This document shows, in pieces, positions 44,308 to 54,078 of a stretch of 64,000 nucleotides of DNA. This DNA is from Rikenella microfusus (GTDB lineage Bacteria > Bacteroidota > Bacteroidia > Bacteroidales > Tenuifilaceae). The notes beneath the pieces were generated by a model that was not told the DNA's origin, searched no databases, and was given only the letters and a program-made list of their open reading frames with translations. The stretch covers positions 1-64,000 of the forward strand of contig DYKO01000005.1 of the NCBI GenBank assembly GCA_020722565.1. Reading direction: 5' to 3'. Each line of letters starts with the position of its first letter. Positions within the stretch are counted from its first letter, which is position 1. The translations under genes and the position numbers were made by a program.

Positions 44308-45336
44308 TTAGACCTCCCATGTATCACCGCTGTTAAGCAGATCGTCAACCGATTTTATTTTGGCGTTTTTCATAACCTCAAGTACTTGGTCGCGAACGTT
44401 ATCATCGTAGGTTGAATCCTTTACATTGCGGATAATACCAAGGGCAACGGGATAATCGGGATATTCCATGTTGGCCAGCATCATATGAACGCCAGGATTT
44501 GGGTTGTAGGCATCGTGAACAAGGATGTCATCCAAGGTGAAACCACCCTGACCAATTGTGACCACCTTAAGGCTTAGGCCACTAAGAATTAATCCCTTAT
44601 CACGATTCTTGCCAAACACCATCTTTTCGCCATGGCGAAGAATGATAACGCGATCGTCGCGGTTCTCGCGATCGGCAATGTAATCGTGGGCACCGTCATT
44701 AAAAATTACGCAGTTTTGTAGGATTTCAACAACTGAGGTACCATCGTGCTTTGCCGCTTCAACCATAATTTCAGCGGTCAACTTAACATCTACATCCAGT
44801 GAACGGGCAAAAAACTTACCCTGTGCACCAATTACCAATTCACCCGGACGGAAAGGATGCTCAACCGTTCCATAGGGAGATGTTTTGGTTATGGCTCCCA
44901 GGGGCGAAGTTGGTGAGTACTGTCCCTTGGTTAAACCGTAAATCTGGTTGTTAAACAATAAAATATTAATGTCGATGTTACGACGAATGGCATGAATGAA
45001 ATGATTACCTCCAATAGCAAGGGCATCGCCATCGCCAGTTATCTGCCAAACGCTAAGCGTTGGATTGGCAACTTTAACACCGGTTGATATAGCAGAGGCA
45101 CGGCCGTGAATGCCATGGAAGCCAAAGGTGTTAACGTAATATGGGAAACGACTTGAACAGCCAATACCCGATACAAACACGTAACGTTCAAGGTTGTACT
45201 TCAACTGTTTGGAAACCTCAGGTAGCGCCTTTACAACGGCATTAAGGATGGCATGGTCGCCACAACCCGGGCACCAACGAACTTCCTGATCGCTTTTGAA
45301 ATCCTGCGGTGTATAATTCATATATTGTTCTTCCAT
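44308..45336 (-). CDS. korB: 2-oxoacid:ferredoxin oxidoreductase subunit beta (2-oxoglutarate synthase)
   Basis: A 342-residue TPP-binding subunit. The N-terminal WCPGCGDHAIL and SGIGCSSRFPYY supply cysteines of an iron-sulfur centre; the TPP site is ITGDGDALAIGGNHFIHA with NNQIYGLTKGQYSPTS. With KorA it oxidises 2-oxoglutarate (or another 2-oxoacid) to the acyl-CoA, reducing ferredoxin. It lies two bases downstream of korA. Confidence 0.92.
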   Translation of the reverse strand: MEEQYMNYTPQDFKSDQEVRWCPGCGDHAILNAVVKALPEVSKQLKYNLERYVFVSGIGCSSRFPYYVNTFGFHGIHGRASAISTGVKVANPTLSVWQITGDGDALAIGGNHFIHAIRRNIDINILLFNNQIYGLTKGQYSPTSPLGAITKTSPYGTVEHPFRPGELVIGAQGKFFARSLDVDVKLTAEIMVEAAKHDGTSVVEILQNCVIFNDGAHDYIADRENRDDRVIILRHGEKMVFGKNRDKGLILSGLSLKVVTIGQGGFTLDDILVHDAYNPNPGVHMMLANMEYPDYPVALGIIRNVKDSTYDDNVRDQVLEVMKNAKIKSVDDLLNSGDTWEV

Positions 45337-45338
45337 GG

Positions 45339-47192
45339 CTATTTACCCTCCAATATTTGATTAAACCTATCCACCAGTTCGGCCACTGTAAATGGCAGCC
45401 CCTGCACCTTATTATATTGTAAATAACTGAATTCCTGAAAGTTCATTCGAAGATGGTTGACAAATTGTCCCATGTTGAGCTCGCAAACCACCCGTTTTTT
45501 AAATCGACCAAAAATATCAGGTGTATTTTTGGGTAGCGGATTAATGTAGTTAAAATGGCATAACGAAACCTTTTTACCATTAGCCCGCATTTCACTAACT
45601 GCATCGTATAGATGGCCATAAGTTCCACCCCAGCCTATAACAAGCAGATCGCCTTCTGGATCGCCAATAACCTGTTGCTCTGGGATGAAATATTGAACGT
45701 GTTTAACCTTTGCAGCGCGGATATCAACCATCCGTTGATGGTTAAGGGGGTCATGAGAAACCGTCCCCTTTATGAAGTCCTTTTCAAGGCCGCCAAGTCG
45801 GTGAGAAATCCCCTTTTTCCCAGGAAATGCCCAACCTCGGGCTAAGCGTTCCTCGTCGCGGGCATAGGGTTGGTAACCCTCGGTTCCCTCGTGAATAATG
45901 GGGGGTTTAATTTCGGGGTAATCCTTCATGTTGGGAATTTTCCATGGTTCAGAACCATTTGCGATGTAGCCGTCGGTTAACAGCATTACGGGGGTCATGT
46001 GTTCCATTGCAATTTTCCCTGCCATAAAGGCATAATCGAAGCAATTGCTGGGTGTGCTGGCAGCAATAACAACTATGGAAGCCTCACCGTTGCGTCCCCA
46101 AAGGGCCTGCATCAAATCGGATTGTTCTGTTTTAGTTGGTAAACCAGTAGAGGGACCACCACGCTGAACATCAACCACTACCAATGGTAGCTCAGTCATC
46201 ACCGCAAGGCCTAAGGCCTCGGATTTTAGGGACAAACCTGGCCCCGAAGTGGTTGTAACTGCAAAATTCCCAGCAAAAGAAGCACCAATTGCGGTACAAA
46301 TACCTGCAATTTCATCTTCGGCCTGAAGGGTTTTAACACCCAAATCCTTACGCTTAGCCAGTTCTATTAATATTTCGGTTGCAGGGGTAATGGGATACGA
46401 ACCACAGAAGAGGGGTAAACCAGCCTTTTCGGCTGCTGCAATTAAACCCCATGCGGTAGCGGTATTACCATTAATGTTTCTATACTTTCCCTTTGGTAGC
46501 GTTGTTGCCTCTTTAACCTTGTATGTATTTGGAATAGCCTGAATATTTGCCGCATAGTTATAGCCATCGTGCAACACCTTTTTATTGGCCTCAATAACTT
46601 CGGGTTTCTTGGCAAACTTCTTTTCAAAAAACTTTTCTGTAAAGGAAAGTGGACGATCGAAAATGTAGTAAACCATGCCAAGGGCAAACATGTTTTTGCT
46701 TCGAATAATGCTCTTGTTATCGAGCCCGCTATCCTTTAAACTTTCCTTGGTGAGGTTGGTAATGGGAGCAAAAATCACCTTAAAATCCTGAAGGTTAAGC
46801 TCAGTAATGGCATCAAAGGTTTTATAACCAGCCCGTTGATACCCCTTCTCGTTGAATTGGTCAACATCGGCAATAATTATACCACCCTTTTTTACCCATT
46901 TATCATTTGCCTTGAGGGCTGCTGGATTCATTGCAACCAACACGTCGCAGTAATCGCCGGGGGTATTCATTTTACGGCTACCGAAGTGAACCTGAAAACC
47001 CGAAACCCCACCAATGGTGCCCTGTGGGGCACGAATTTCTGACGGATAGTCGGGGAATGTGCTCACATCATTGCCAAAAAGTGCCGAAGCATCGGCAAAC
47101 AGAGTTCCAGTAAGCTGCATACCATCACCGGAATCGCCCGAAAATCGAACAACAACCTCGTCCAGCTCCTGGACATTTTTTTGTTTATCCAT
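45339..47192 (-). CDS. korA: 2-oxoacid:ferredoxin oxidoreductase subunit alpha with fused gamma domain
   Basis: A 617-residue protein. Residues about 10-200 are the gamma domain (FSGDSGDGMQLTG, PSEIRAPQGTIGG); from about 235 the alpha domain follows (GSYPITPATEILIEL, LQAEDEIAGICTAIGASFAG, TTSGPGLSLKSEALGLAV). This gamma-alpha fusion is typical of KorA. It oxidises 2-oxoglutarate with CoA, a step in an anaerobic or reductive TCA cycle. An inverted repeat upstream may be an operator. The exact 2-oxoacid is inferred from family. Confidence 0.92.
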   Translation of the reverse strand: MDKQKNVQELDEVVVRFSGDSGDGMQLTGTLFADASALFGNDVSTFPDYPSEIRAPQGTIGGVSGFQVHFGSRKMNTPGDYCDVLVAMNPAALKANDKWVKKGGIIIADVDQFNEKGYQRAGYKTFDAITELNLQDFKVIFAPITNLTKESLKDSGLDNKSIIRSKNMFALGMVYYIFDRPLSFTEKFFEKKFAKKPEVIEANKKVLHDGYNYAANIQAIPNTYKVKEATTLPKGKYRNINGNTATAWGLIAAAEKAGLPLFCGSYPITPATEILIELAKRKDLGVKTLQAEDEIAGICTAIGASFAGNFAVTTTSGPGLSLKSEALGLAVMTELPLVVVDVQRGGPSTGLPTKTEQSDLMQALWGRNGEASIVVIAASTPSNCFDYAFMAGKIAMEHMTPVMLLTDGYIANGSEPWKIPNMKDYPEIKPPIIHEGTEGYQPYARDEERLARGWAFPGKKGISHRLGGLEKDFIKGTVSHDPLNHQRMVDIRAAKVKHVQYFIPEQQVIGDPEGDLLVIGWGGTYGHLYDAVSEMRANGKKVSLCHFNYINPLPKNTPDIFGRFKKRVVCELNMGQFVNHLRMNFQEFSYLQYNKVQGLPFTVAELVDRFNQILEGK

Positions 47193-47218
47193 AAAGATGC
47201 TGTTTAGTTTTTACAAAA

Positions 47219-47247
47219 CCTGTAAGCATAATATATTGTTTTACAGG
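47219..47247. promoter_or_regulatory. Inverted repeat, possible operator upstream of korA
   Basis: Perfect seven-base arms CCTGTAA (47219-47225) and TTACAGG (47241-47247) around a 15-base AT-rich spacer, 27-55 bases before the korA start. The centre-to-centre distance of 22 bases, about two helical turns, suits a dimeric regulator. No T-run, so not a terminator. Confidence 0.4.
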
Positions 47248-47360
47248 ATTTTGATATCATTGAAACATTTTAATTACTGACACAAAATTAGGCTTTTTTA
47301 TACATAGCAATCGATTTAAAACATATTTTACGACATGTTTTTATACCATTCCAAGAAATG

Positions 47361-48107
47361 CTATAGAATATTTCTAAACATCTTATTGATTCGAACAAAG
47401 TGAGGTCCCTCCCAGTAGATTTTCCCGCACCCCTTACACTTATAAAATTCACTGTAAATTTTGAAGGTGGTTTTGGGAACTAAATCCTTTACCGCTGCCT
47501 TGCTAACTGTTTCCACCGCTTCGTTACATATTGAGCAACGCGAAAAGGGACTGAAGTGCTGCTTTAAATTAAAATGGGTTGCCACCTCAATGAGTTGATA
47601 TTTGGGTTTTGTTGTGCGAACAAAGTAACCCATCACCGCTTTACGGTTTTTAAGTATGCCAATATCTCGGGTAAGAATGATGCGCTGCTGCTCCACTGCC
47701 AGGGTTATAATCTGCTCATCGGAATAGGTTTTACTGTATAGTGTATCGATTCCTAATAGGCGAAGGTAGGCACAAAGCCTTCCTAAATGGACATCCAAAA
47801 TATAACGTGGAGGTTCAGGATAAATCCTATAAATGTATCCCTCGGGTTTTGGAATATTAAAAAACTTAGGAAAACATGACACAAGGCTACCTGGCTTGAT
47901 TTTAAAATCGAAATTCACCGGCTCTCCATCAACCTGAATGAAAAAAATTTCGACATGGGGCGCTCCCACTGCTTCAATAATATCTTTTACTGTTGGGGAA
48001 CCCCAAAAGTTAACAGTAAATTCTGACTGACGACGGGCTTTAGGTAAAAAATCGTTAAGGTTTCCGTAAAGTCGTACCCTAACATATTTTGTGAACTCCT
48101 GGGGCAC
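47361..48107 (-). CDS. Mut7-C RNase domain protein with N-terminal ubiquitin-like domain
   Basis: A 248-residue protein. Residues about 5-90 match the Mut7-C ubiquitin-like domain (VRVRLYGNLNDFLP..., VDGEPVNFDFKIKPG). Residues about 105-248 are the Mut7-C PIN-like nuclease: FILDVHLGRLCAYLRLLGIDT-type core (here YILDVHLGRLCAYLRLLGID), IILTRDIGIL with an acidic residue, and a zinc ribbon CSICN...CKGCG. It is predicted to be an RNase; its biological role is unknown. It is divergent from the gamma-carbonic anhydrase gene. Confidence 0.87.
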   Translation of the reverse strand: MPQEFTKYVRVRLYGNLNDFLPKARRQSEFTVNFWGSPTVKDIIEAVGAPHVEIFFIQVDGEPVNFDFKIKPGSLVSCFPKFFNIPKPEGYIYRIYPEPPRYILDVHLGRLCAYLRLLGIDTLYSKTYSDEQIITLAVEQQRIILTRDIGILKNRKAVMGYFVRTTKPKYQLIEVATHFNLKQHFSPFSRCSICNEAVETVSKAAVKDLVPKTTFKIYSEFYKCKGCGKIYWEGPHFVRINKMFRNIL

Positions 48108-48112
48108 AATAA

Positions 48113-48143
48113 TTGTTTTACAATAGGACTTATGTTAAATTTG
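48113..48143 (+). promoter_or_regulatory. Promoter of the gamma-carbonic anhydrase gene
   Basis: TTG (48113-48115), a 20-base spacer and perfect TAAATTTG (48136-48143), 17 bases before the chosen ATG at 48161. It covers the first codons of a longer open frame, which argues against that start. Confidence 0.65.
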
Positions 48144-48160
48144 CAAAAATTACAAAAAAA

Positions 48161-48700
48161 ATGGCAATCATTAAACCACTAAGAGGCATAACCCCAAAAA
48201 TTGGTAAAAATTGTTTTATTGCCGAAACGGCAGTGATTATAGGTGATGTGGAAATTGGCGATGATTGCAGCATCTGGTACGGTGCTGTTCTCCGGGGTGA
48301 TGTTAACTCCATCAGAATAGGGAACCGTGTAAACATTCAGGATAACGCCGTTTTGCATACCACCTACCAAAAAACCACTATTAAGGTAGGCGATGATGTT
48401 TCCATAGGCCATGGTGCTATACTGCATGGTGCAGAGGTAAAAGATGGTGCCCTGCTCGGCATGGGTAGCACCGTAATGGACAATGCAGTAGTTGGCGAAG
48501 GAGCAATAGTTGCTGCCAATGCGCTTGTTCTTGAGAAAACGATTATTGAATCCGCTACGGTTTATGCTGGAGTTCCGGCAAGGTTTGTCAAAAAGGTTGA
48601 CCCTGCGCTAAGCCGCGAAACCAACGAACGAATTGCCCGCAACTATCTGTTTTACTCGGGTTGGTATAAGGATATTAATCAAAACGACAAACAACAATAA
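48161..48700 (+). CDS. Gamma-carbonic anhydrase family protein
   Basis: A 179-residue left-handed beta-helix protein with hexapeptide repeats (IGDVEIGDDCSIWYGAVLRGDV, IGNRVNIQDNAVLHT). Zinc ligands of the family are visible as the histidine in NAVLHTTY, and the pair in IGHGAILHGAEV. It resembles YrdA/PaaY. Carbonic anhydrase activity is not guaranteed in this subfamily. The start MAIIKPLRGITPKIGKNCF is preferred to a frame beginning at 48113. Confidence 0.88.
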   Translation: MAIIKPLRGITPKIGKNCFIAETAVIIGDVEIGDDCSIWYGAVLRGDVNSIRIGNRVNIQDNAVLHTTYQKTTIKVGDDVSIGHGAILHGAEVKDGALLGMGSTVMDNAVVGEGAIVAANALVLEKTIIESATVYAGVPARFVKKVDPALSRETNERIARNYLFYSGWYKDINQNDKQQ

Positions 48701-48778
48701 CCCATATATAAATTTTGGATATTGAATTTGAAATCAAAACCAATACTGTAACAGCAACAAAAATTTAAAACTGGCAAA

Positions 48779-51643
48779 TCACTTCAGGTACCTTTTTAGG
48801 AACGCAGCGGTATAACCACAATTTGAGTTGACTACCTGCTCGGGTGTACCCATGCAAACCACGTAACCACCGCCAGCACCACCTTCAGGGCCTAAATTAA
48901 TAATGTAATCGGCGGTTTTGATTACATCCATGTTGTGCTCAATAACTACCACCGTATTTCCTCGGTCAACAAGTTTATTGAGCACATCCAGCAATACGCG
49001 TACATCCTCAAAATGCAAGCCGGTTGTGGGTTCATCGAGTATAAAAAGCGTGCGGCCGGTATCGCGTTTAGCCAATTCGGTAGCTAATTTTACACGCTGT
49101 GCTTCACCACCCGAAAGCGTGGTGGATGATTGCCCGAGGGTTATGTAACCCAAGCCAACATCCTGCAGAGTCTTTAGCTTTTGGTGAATCTGCGGAATGC
49201 TTTCGAAGAATTCAACAGCTTGGTTAATAGTCATATCCAGCACCTCGCTGATATTTTTGCCCTTATACTTTACCTCGAGCGTTTCGCGGTTGTAGCGACG
49301 GCCAAAACAGTCGGGGCATTTAACGTAAACATCGGGCAGAAAGTTCATTTCAATTACCTGTAACCCTCCGCCCTTACAGGTTTCACATCGTCCGCCCTTT
49401 ACATTAAATGAGAAACGTCCGGCTTTATACCCGCGAATTTTGGCATCGGGTGTAAGTTCAAATAACTTTCTAATATCGGTAAAAACATTGGTATAAGTGG
49501 CAGGGTTTGACCGGGGGGTTCGACCTATGGGCGATTGATCAACATCAATTACCTTATCTAAGTTCTCAAGCCCTTCAATTGTGTCGAAATCAAGTGGCTG
49601 AGAATATGAACGGTAAAAATGCCGGCTAAGAGCCGGGTATAGGGTTTCATTAATCAACGTTGATTTACCGCTTCCCGATACACCGGTAAGGCAAATGAAC
49701 GTTCCTAAAGGGAATTCGACATTAATATTTTTAAGATTATTTCCGCGGGCACCCTTTACAGTCAAAATCTTCCCATTTCCCTTTCTACGCTCTTTAGGCA
49801 CAGGAATAACTAATTCTCCCTTTAAATATTTTGCCGTAAGTGAGTCGGCTTGTAGTATTTCATTGGGTGTTCCGGCTGCAACAACCCTTCCGCCATGCCT
49901 CCCAGCGCGGGGGCCAATATCCACCACAAAGTCGGCAGAACGAATCATCTCCTCATCGTGCTCAACAACTATTACAGAGTTGCCCGCATCGCGAAGCTGC
50001 TTGAGCGAATTGATGAGCTTCACATTATCGCGCTGATGCAAGCCAATGCTGGGCTCATCGAGTATGTATAGGACGTTTACGAGTTTCGAACCGATTTGAG
50101 TAGCCAAACGGATTCGCTGGCTCTCGCCACCTGAAAGGGTTGCTGAACCCCGATTCAGGGAAATGTAGCCCAATCCCACATCGAGCAGGAAACGAACACG
50201 TTCGCGTATCTCCTTAAGAATTTCCACAGCTATGACACGCTGACGCGTGGGTAACCTATCCTCAAGTCCATCTAACCATTGGTTAAGATTCTCGATATCC
50301 ATTGCTACCACATCGGCAATGCTTTTCCCATCGATTTTAAACCACAGCGATTCGTTCCTGAGTCGTGAACCATTGCACTGGGGACAAGTAACCTGTTTAA
50401 TGAATTGATTCGCCCATTTGTCGCCCTTACCTGATATTTCATCATTATTCTGATGATTCTGCACATAACTTACCGCCCCCTCAAAACTAAGAAAATAGGA
50501 AGAATTAACACCAATCCCAGGATTTTTAAGTTTAAACTGCTCCTCAGAACCGTAAAGGATAACATTTAAAGCCTCCTCGGGGATGGCCTCAATGGGGTCG
50601 GAAAGGGTAAAGCCATACTTGGCAGCAATGGCTTCGAGTTGCCAGAAAATCAAGGAATTTTTGTATGATCCAAGGGGCTGAATTCCGCCACGCTTTATGC
50701 TTAGCTTAGGGTTGGGAATGATACGCTCAATGTCGGCTTCGCTAACATAGCCCAAGCCATTGCAGCTGGGGCATGCCCCCTTGGGTGAATTAAAGCTGAA
50801 GGTGTAGGGTTCAGGCTCATCGTACGATATCCCCGTAGTGGGGCACATCAGGTTACGGCTGAAGTAGCGGCTTTCGCCGCTATCCATATCAAGTACCATT
50901 ATTATTCCCTTACCCACATTCATGGCTGTGGAAACGGAGTGGTTCAGGCGTTTGGCATCGATATCGCCCACCCGTAGCTTATCGACCACCAGTTCAATAT
51001 GATGGATTTTGTAACGGTCGAGTTTCATTGCTGGACGAAGCTCCACTATTTCGCCATCGACACGGACATATAGGTAGCCCTTTTTTCGTAACTGCTCAAA
51101 AAGTTCCTTGTAGTGTCCCTTTCGGCCACGAACAACAGGAGCAAGAATGGCCGTACGCTTACCTTTAAATCGTACGTTAATAAGATCAATAATCTGGCTA
51201 TCGGTGTAGCGAACCATCTCCTCACCGGTTCGATATGAGTATGCTGTTGAGGCACGGGCGTATAAAAGCCTAAGAAAATCATAAATCTCAGTAGTTGTTC
51301 CAACAGTAGAACGAGGGTTATTGCTGGTGGTTTTCTGTTCAATTGCGATTACAGGGCTCAAACCCGAAATCTTATCTACATCGGGACGTTCCAGTGTGCC
51401 AAGAAACTGACGGGCATATGCCGACATAGTTTCCATATACCTGCGCTGCCCCTCGGCATAAATGGTATCGAAAGCCAACGATGATTTTCCGCTTCCGCTC
51501 AAACCGGTTATCACTGTAAGCCTATGGCGGGGGATAGTGATATCGAGGTTCTTCAGATTATGCACCCGAGCCCCCTCAACTGTAATTTCCCCCTCTTCAT
51601 TTGCATGAATAGTCAGTTCCGTTTTGCGATCCTTCATTTCCAT
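48779..51643 (-). CDS. uvrA: Excinuclease ABC subunit A
   Basis: A 954-residue nucleotide-excision-repair damage sensor, normal length. Two ABC ATPase modules are present: Walker A GLSGSGKSSLAF near residue 47 and GVSGSGKSTLIN near 655; signature LSGGE occurs in each, and Walker B with ILDEP. Zinc modules CPSCNGLGY and CETCKGGGLQVIE...CPDCFGRRYN are intact. Its ATG overlaps the stop of the transglycosylase gene by one base (TAATG), suggesting coupled translation. Confidence 0.98.
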   Translation of the reverse strand: MEMKDRKTELTIHANEEGEITVEGARVHNLKNLDITIPRHRLTVITGLSGSGKSSLAFDTIYAEGQRRYMETMSAYARQFLGTLERPDVDKISGLSPVIAIEQKTTSNNPRSTVGTTTEIYDFLRLLYARASTAYSYRTGEEMVRYTDSQIIDLINVRFKGKRTAILAPVVRGRKGHYKELFEQLRKKGYLYVRVDGEIVELRPAMKLDRYKIHHIELVVDKLRVGDIDAKRLNHSVSTAMNVGKGIIMVLDMDSGESRYFSRNLMCPTTGISYDEPEPYTFSFNSPKGACPSCNGLGYVSEADIERIIPNPKLSIKRGGIQPLGSYKNSLIFWQLEAIAAKYGFTLSDPIEAIPEEALNVILYGSEEQFKLKNPGIGVNSSYFLSFEGAVSYVQNHQNNDEISGKGDKWANQFIKQVTCPQCNGSRLRNESLWFKIDGKSIADVVAMDIENLNQWLDGLEDRLPTRQRVIAVEILKEIRERVRFLLDVGLGYISLNRGSATLSGGESQRIRLATQIGSKLVNVLYILDEPSIGLHQRDNVKLINSLKQLRDAGNSVIVVEHDEEMIRSADFVVDIGPRAGRHGGRVVAAGTPNEILQADSLTAKYLKGELVIPVPKERRKGNGKILTVKGARGNNLKNINVEFPLGTFICLTGVSGSGKSTLINETLYPALSRHFYRSYSQPLDFDTIEGLENLDKVIDVDQSPIGRTPRSNPATYTNVFTDIRKLFELTPDAKIRGYKAGRFSFNVKGGRCETCKGGGLQVIEMNFLPDVYVKCPDCFGRRYNRETLEVKYKGKNISEVLDMTINQAVEFFESIPQIHQKLKTLQDVGLGYITLGQSSTTLSGGEAQRVKLATELAKRDTGRTLFILDEPTTGLHFEDVRVLLDVLNKLVDRGNTVVVIEHNMDVIKTADYIINLGPEGGAGGGYVVCMGTPEQVVNSNCGYTAAFLKRYLK

Positions 51644-52596
51644 TACTTATAAGCTCCCTCCCTAAATCCCTGTTTAAGTATTTTAATTTCATAGGTTTTG
51701 TTTAGCCTTTTGGGTAGGTAGCTTTCCCTTAACCAGGGATTCAACATTTTAACCATTTTGTAGTTTGTTCCAAGCTGTTGAGCAAACTGGGCAATACTAT
51801 TAATTGCTGTATCGACGTTTACCTCTGAGTATTCAAAAGGAGGGTACAAGTCGTGATCGTCAAGGTAAAATCCATATCTTTTAGGGTTCTCAAAAATTAC
51901 CTTTAGGGCAAGAATACGAAAAACATATCGTCCCGTCTCTTCTCCCAAGATCATATTATAATATGAGTTGCTATCCTGCCTGTCGATTTGACGGGTTATT
52001 CCATTTTGGCCAAAATTATACGAAGCGGCAGCCATGGTCCAACTACCATAATTCACGTATGCTTTTTTAAAATATTTGCAGGCGGCCACTGTCGATTTTT
52101 CTATATGGCAACGCTCATCAACCTCTTTATTTACCTCAAGACCATACTCCTTGGCGGTCGTTTCCAGAAGTTGCCAAAATCCAACTGCCTTAGCTGGCGA
52201 AATGGCCTGAATTAAACCGCTTTCGGCAACTGCAAGATACTTGAAATCATCGGGAACACCCTGATCCTTCAGTATTGGTTCGATAACAGGAAAAAAGCGA
52301 TTGGCTCTTTTGAGCAATAGCACGGTTTGAGAATGCCAAAAGGTATTCACCTGTAGCTCCCTGTCGAGAGCTTCGCGGACATCAAAGTATTGAAGGGGCA
52401 CCTCCTCGCCTGCAAAACTCAACTTCTCTGGAATGGGTATTGGGCTAATAATAGCTGACTGCAGCACTGTATCGCGCCAAGGCATTATATGTTTGTACCT
52501 ATCGCCCCCAGGGGGTGTAGAAATAAACGAAAGTAACAAAAACAAAAGCGCTAAAAATGAAACCAAACCTAAAAATATATATCTCTTACCCTGCAT
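51643..52596 (-). CDS. Lytic transglycosylase (SLT domain)
   Basis: A 317-residue murein lyase anchored by an N-terminal hydrophobic segment (residues 5-27). The catalytic glutamate is in YLAVAESGLIQAISPAKAVGFWQ near residue 128, followed by ERCHIEKSTVAACKYFKK and ASYNFGQNGI. It is MltD-like but the tandem LysM repeats are missing; only a weak end segment resembling one is present (LGTNYKMVKMLNPWL). It cleaves peptidoglycan to anhydromuropeptides. It is the first gene of a pair with uvrA. Confidence 0.88.
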   Translation of the reverse strand: MQGKRYIFLGLVSFLALLFLLLSFISTPPGGDRYKHIMPWRDTVLQSAIISPIPIPEKLSFAGEEVPLQYFDVREALDRELQVNTFWHSQTVLLLKRANRFFPVIEPILKDQGVPDDFKYLAVAESGLIQAISPAKAVGFWQLLETTAKEYGLEVNKEVDERCHIEKSTVAACKYFKKAYVNYGSWTMAAASYNFGQNGITRQIDRQDSNSYYNMILGEETGRYVFRILALKVIFENPKRYGFYLDDHDLYPPFEYSEVNVDTAINSIAQFAQQLGTNYKMVKMLNPWLRESYLPKRLNKTYEIKILKQGFREGAYK

Positions 52597-52841
52597 TAAA
52601 CTTCATTTTAAACAATGTAACGCAAAAAAAACTATATTGTTAAACAGTAGAATCACAAAAATACAATTTAGCGATAAAGGATAAGAGCTGAATAAGAAAT
52701 ATTTTCGTGCCTCATCCCATACGAGAATTAAAACAAATAATGCTCCGATTTAAACATCGTTTAAATTTTGAGTATTATCAGCATTTAACAATTTATTAAA
52801 CTTAAATTTCACCTGTCAATATCTTTTTAATATTACATTAA

Positions 52842-52849
52842 TATTTTTG
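52842..52849 (+). promoter_or_regulatory. Surviving -7 box before the decayed porin gene
   Basis: Perfect TATTTTTG 20 bases before the ATG at 52870. The gene behind it is broken, so any transcript would be of a pseudogene. Confidence 0.4.
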
Positions 52850-52869
52850 CGGCAATAAAAAATTTACAA

Positions 52870-53984
52870 ATGAAAAGTTTACTGGCATTAATCAATTTAA
52901 CTTCATAGTCTATTACATTGCTTGGACAGTCAAGTGCCGATTCCTTAATCCTAAAGCAAAACCAGAGAATACTTCAACTATTCGAAAACAACTAGGTATC
53001 AACACAGATATTTCTGGGTTACCAGTACTTTGAAGAGGGCAAAAGTAACTTCAATGAATTTTTGGTAAAGCGTGGTTACATTACCTTTCAGAAAAAACTA
53101 TACAATTACCTTTCGGGACGCCTAACACCCGATCTTACAATTGATAAGGAAAGCGACGGTGAAGGAGCCCTTGAAATGAGGCTTAAATACTGCTATATTG
53201 AATTAAAAAGTAATGAAACTTGGGGTATAATTACTGAACCTATAATTGCAAATTGGACAGGTGCCAACCCCATGGATTGAATTTGAGGAGAAGATAAATA
53301 GCTACCGTGTAGTTGCAAGCCATTTCCTTGATGAAACCAAAATATTTCCATCAGCCGATTTTGGCGCAAACGCGTCAATGCTCTTTGGTGGTTTAATTGA
53401 TGAATCCTATCAAAAAAGAGTGAGCGCCGCCTACCCTGGCCGGTATGGTTCAATGGTTATTGGCGTATATAATGGCAGAGGGTATCATGCTCTCGGAAAA
53501 AACAACAACAAAACTCTACAGTGGCGAATTACGATGCGTCCACTTCCCGACCATGTTCCCGGAATGCAACTTTCGTACACAGGTGCATACGGGAAGGGGA
53601 ATACCAATCTTTACCCGCAATGGTAAACCCACGCAGGAATGATTTCGTTTGAATCGTCAATGCTTATTGGCCACGGGACAGGTATTTACCTCTCTGGGCA
53701 ACCATGAGGGAAGTTTGGCAGACGACACAGGCATTTCATTTCGCGCCAATGGCTGGAACGCCTTTGCTGAACTTAAATTTTTGAAAAAGAGGGTACGTAT
53801 TTTCGGAAATTACGGCATCATGTGCTACGATGAATTAGGAACAAAAAAAGATACAATTAGACAGATTGTTGGAATTGCCTACCACATATTTAAAAGGAAC
53901 AAAGTGGTGCTGGATCTGAATAGATACACCACCAATGCTATTTCAAAAGGAATAGTTGAAGTTATGTTTGAGTTGGCTCTTTAA
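52870..53984 (+). pseudogene. Degenerate outer-membrane porin-like gene
   Basis: Starting at ATG 52870 a signal-peptide-like segment is broken by a TAG (52906-52908); a second in-frame TAG follows at 52993-52995. The frame then reads FLGYQYFEEGKSNFNEFLVK to about 53250, shifts frame near PWIEFEEKINSYR, hits TAA at 53624-53626, shifts again near 53670 and ends with AISKGIVEVMFELAL at 53984. Read through, the pieces join into one barrel protein with aromatic strands (SADFGANASMLFGGLIDESY, YPGRYGSMVIGVYNGRGYHA) like porin-type proteins of Bacteroidota. At least two frameshifts and three stops make it a pseudogene. Confidence 0.85.
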
Positions 53985-54028
53985 AATATTTCGAGTATAA
54001 ACGAAACCATTTTACTTAATATAAGCAA

Positions 54029-54053
54029 GAAAAAGGGGAGAATAAAACTCCCC
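54029..54053 (-). terminator. Rho-independent terminator of fhs
   Basis: Stem GGGGAG / CTCCCC (54035-54040, 54048-54053) with a seven-base loop, followed by TTTTTCTT on the minus strand. Confidence 0.78.
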
Positions 54054-54078
54054 ATTAGATTCTTGCAAATCAATTATT

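Noticed and set aside
53062-53280. Short intact frame in the porin remnant taken as its own gene
   Set aside because: Reads as part of a single barrel protein together with neighbouring frames, so it is a pseudogene fragment.
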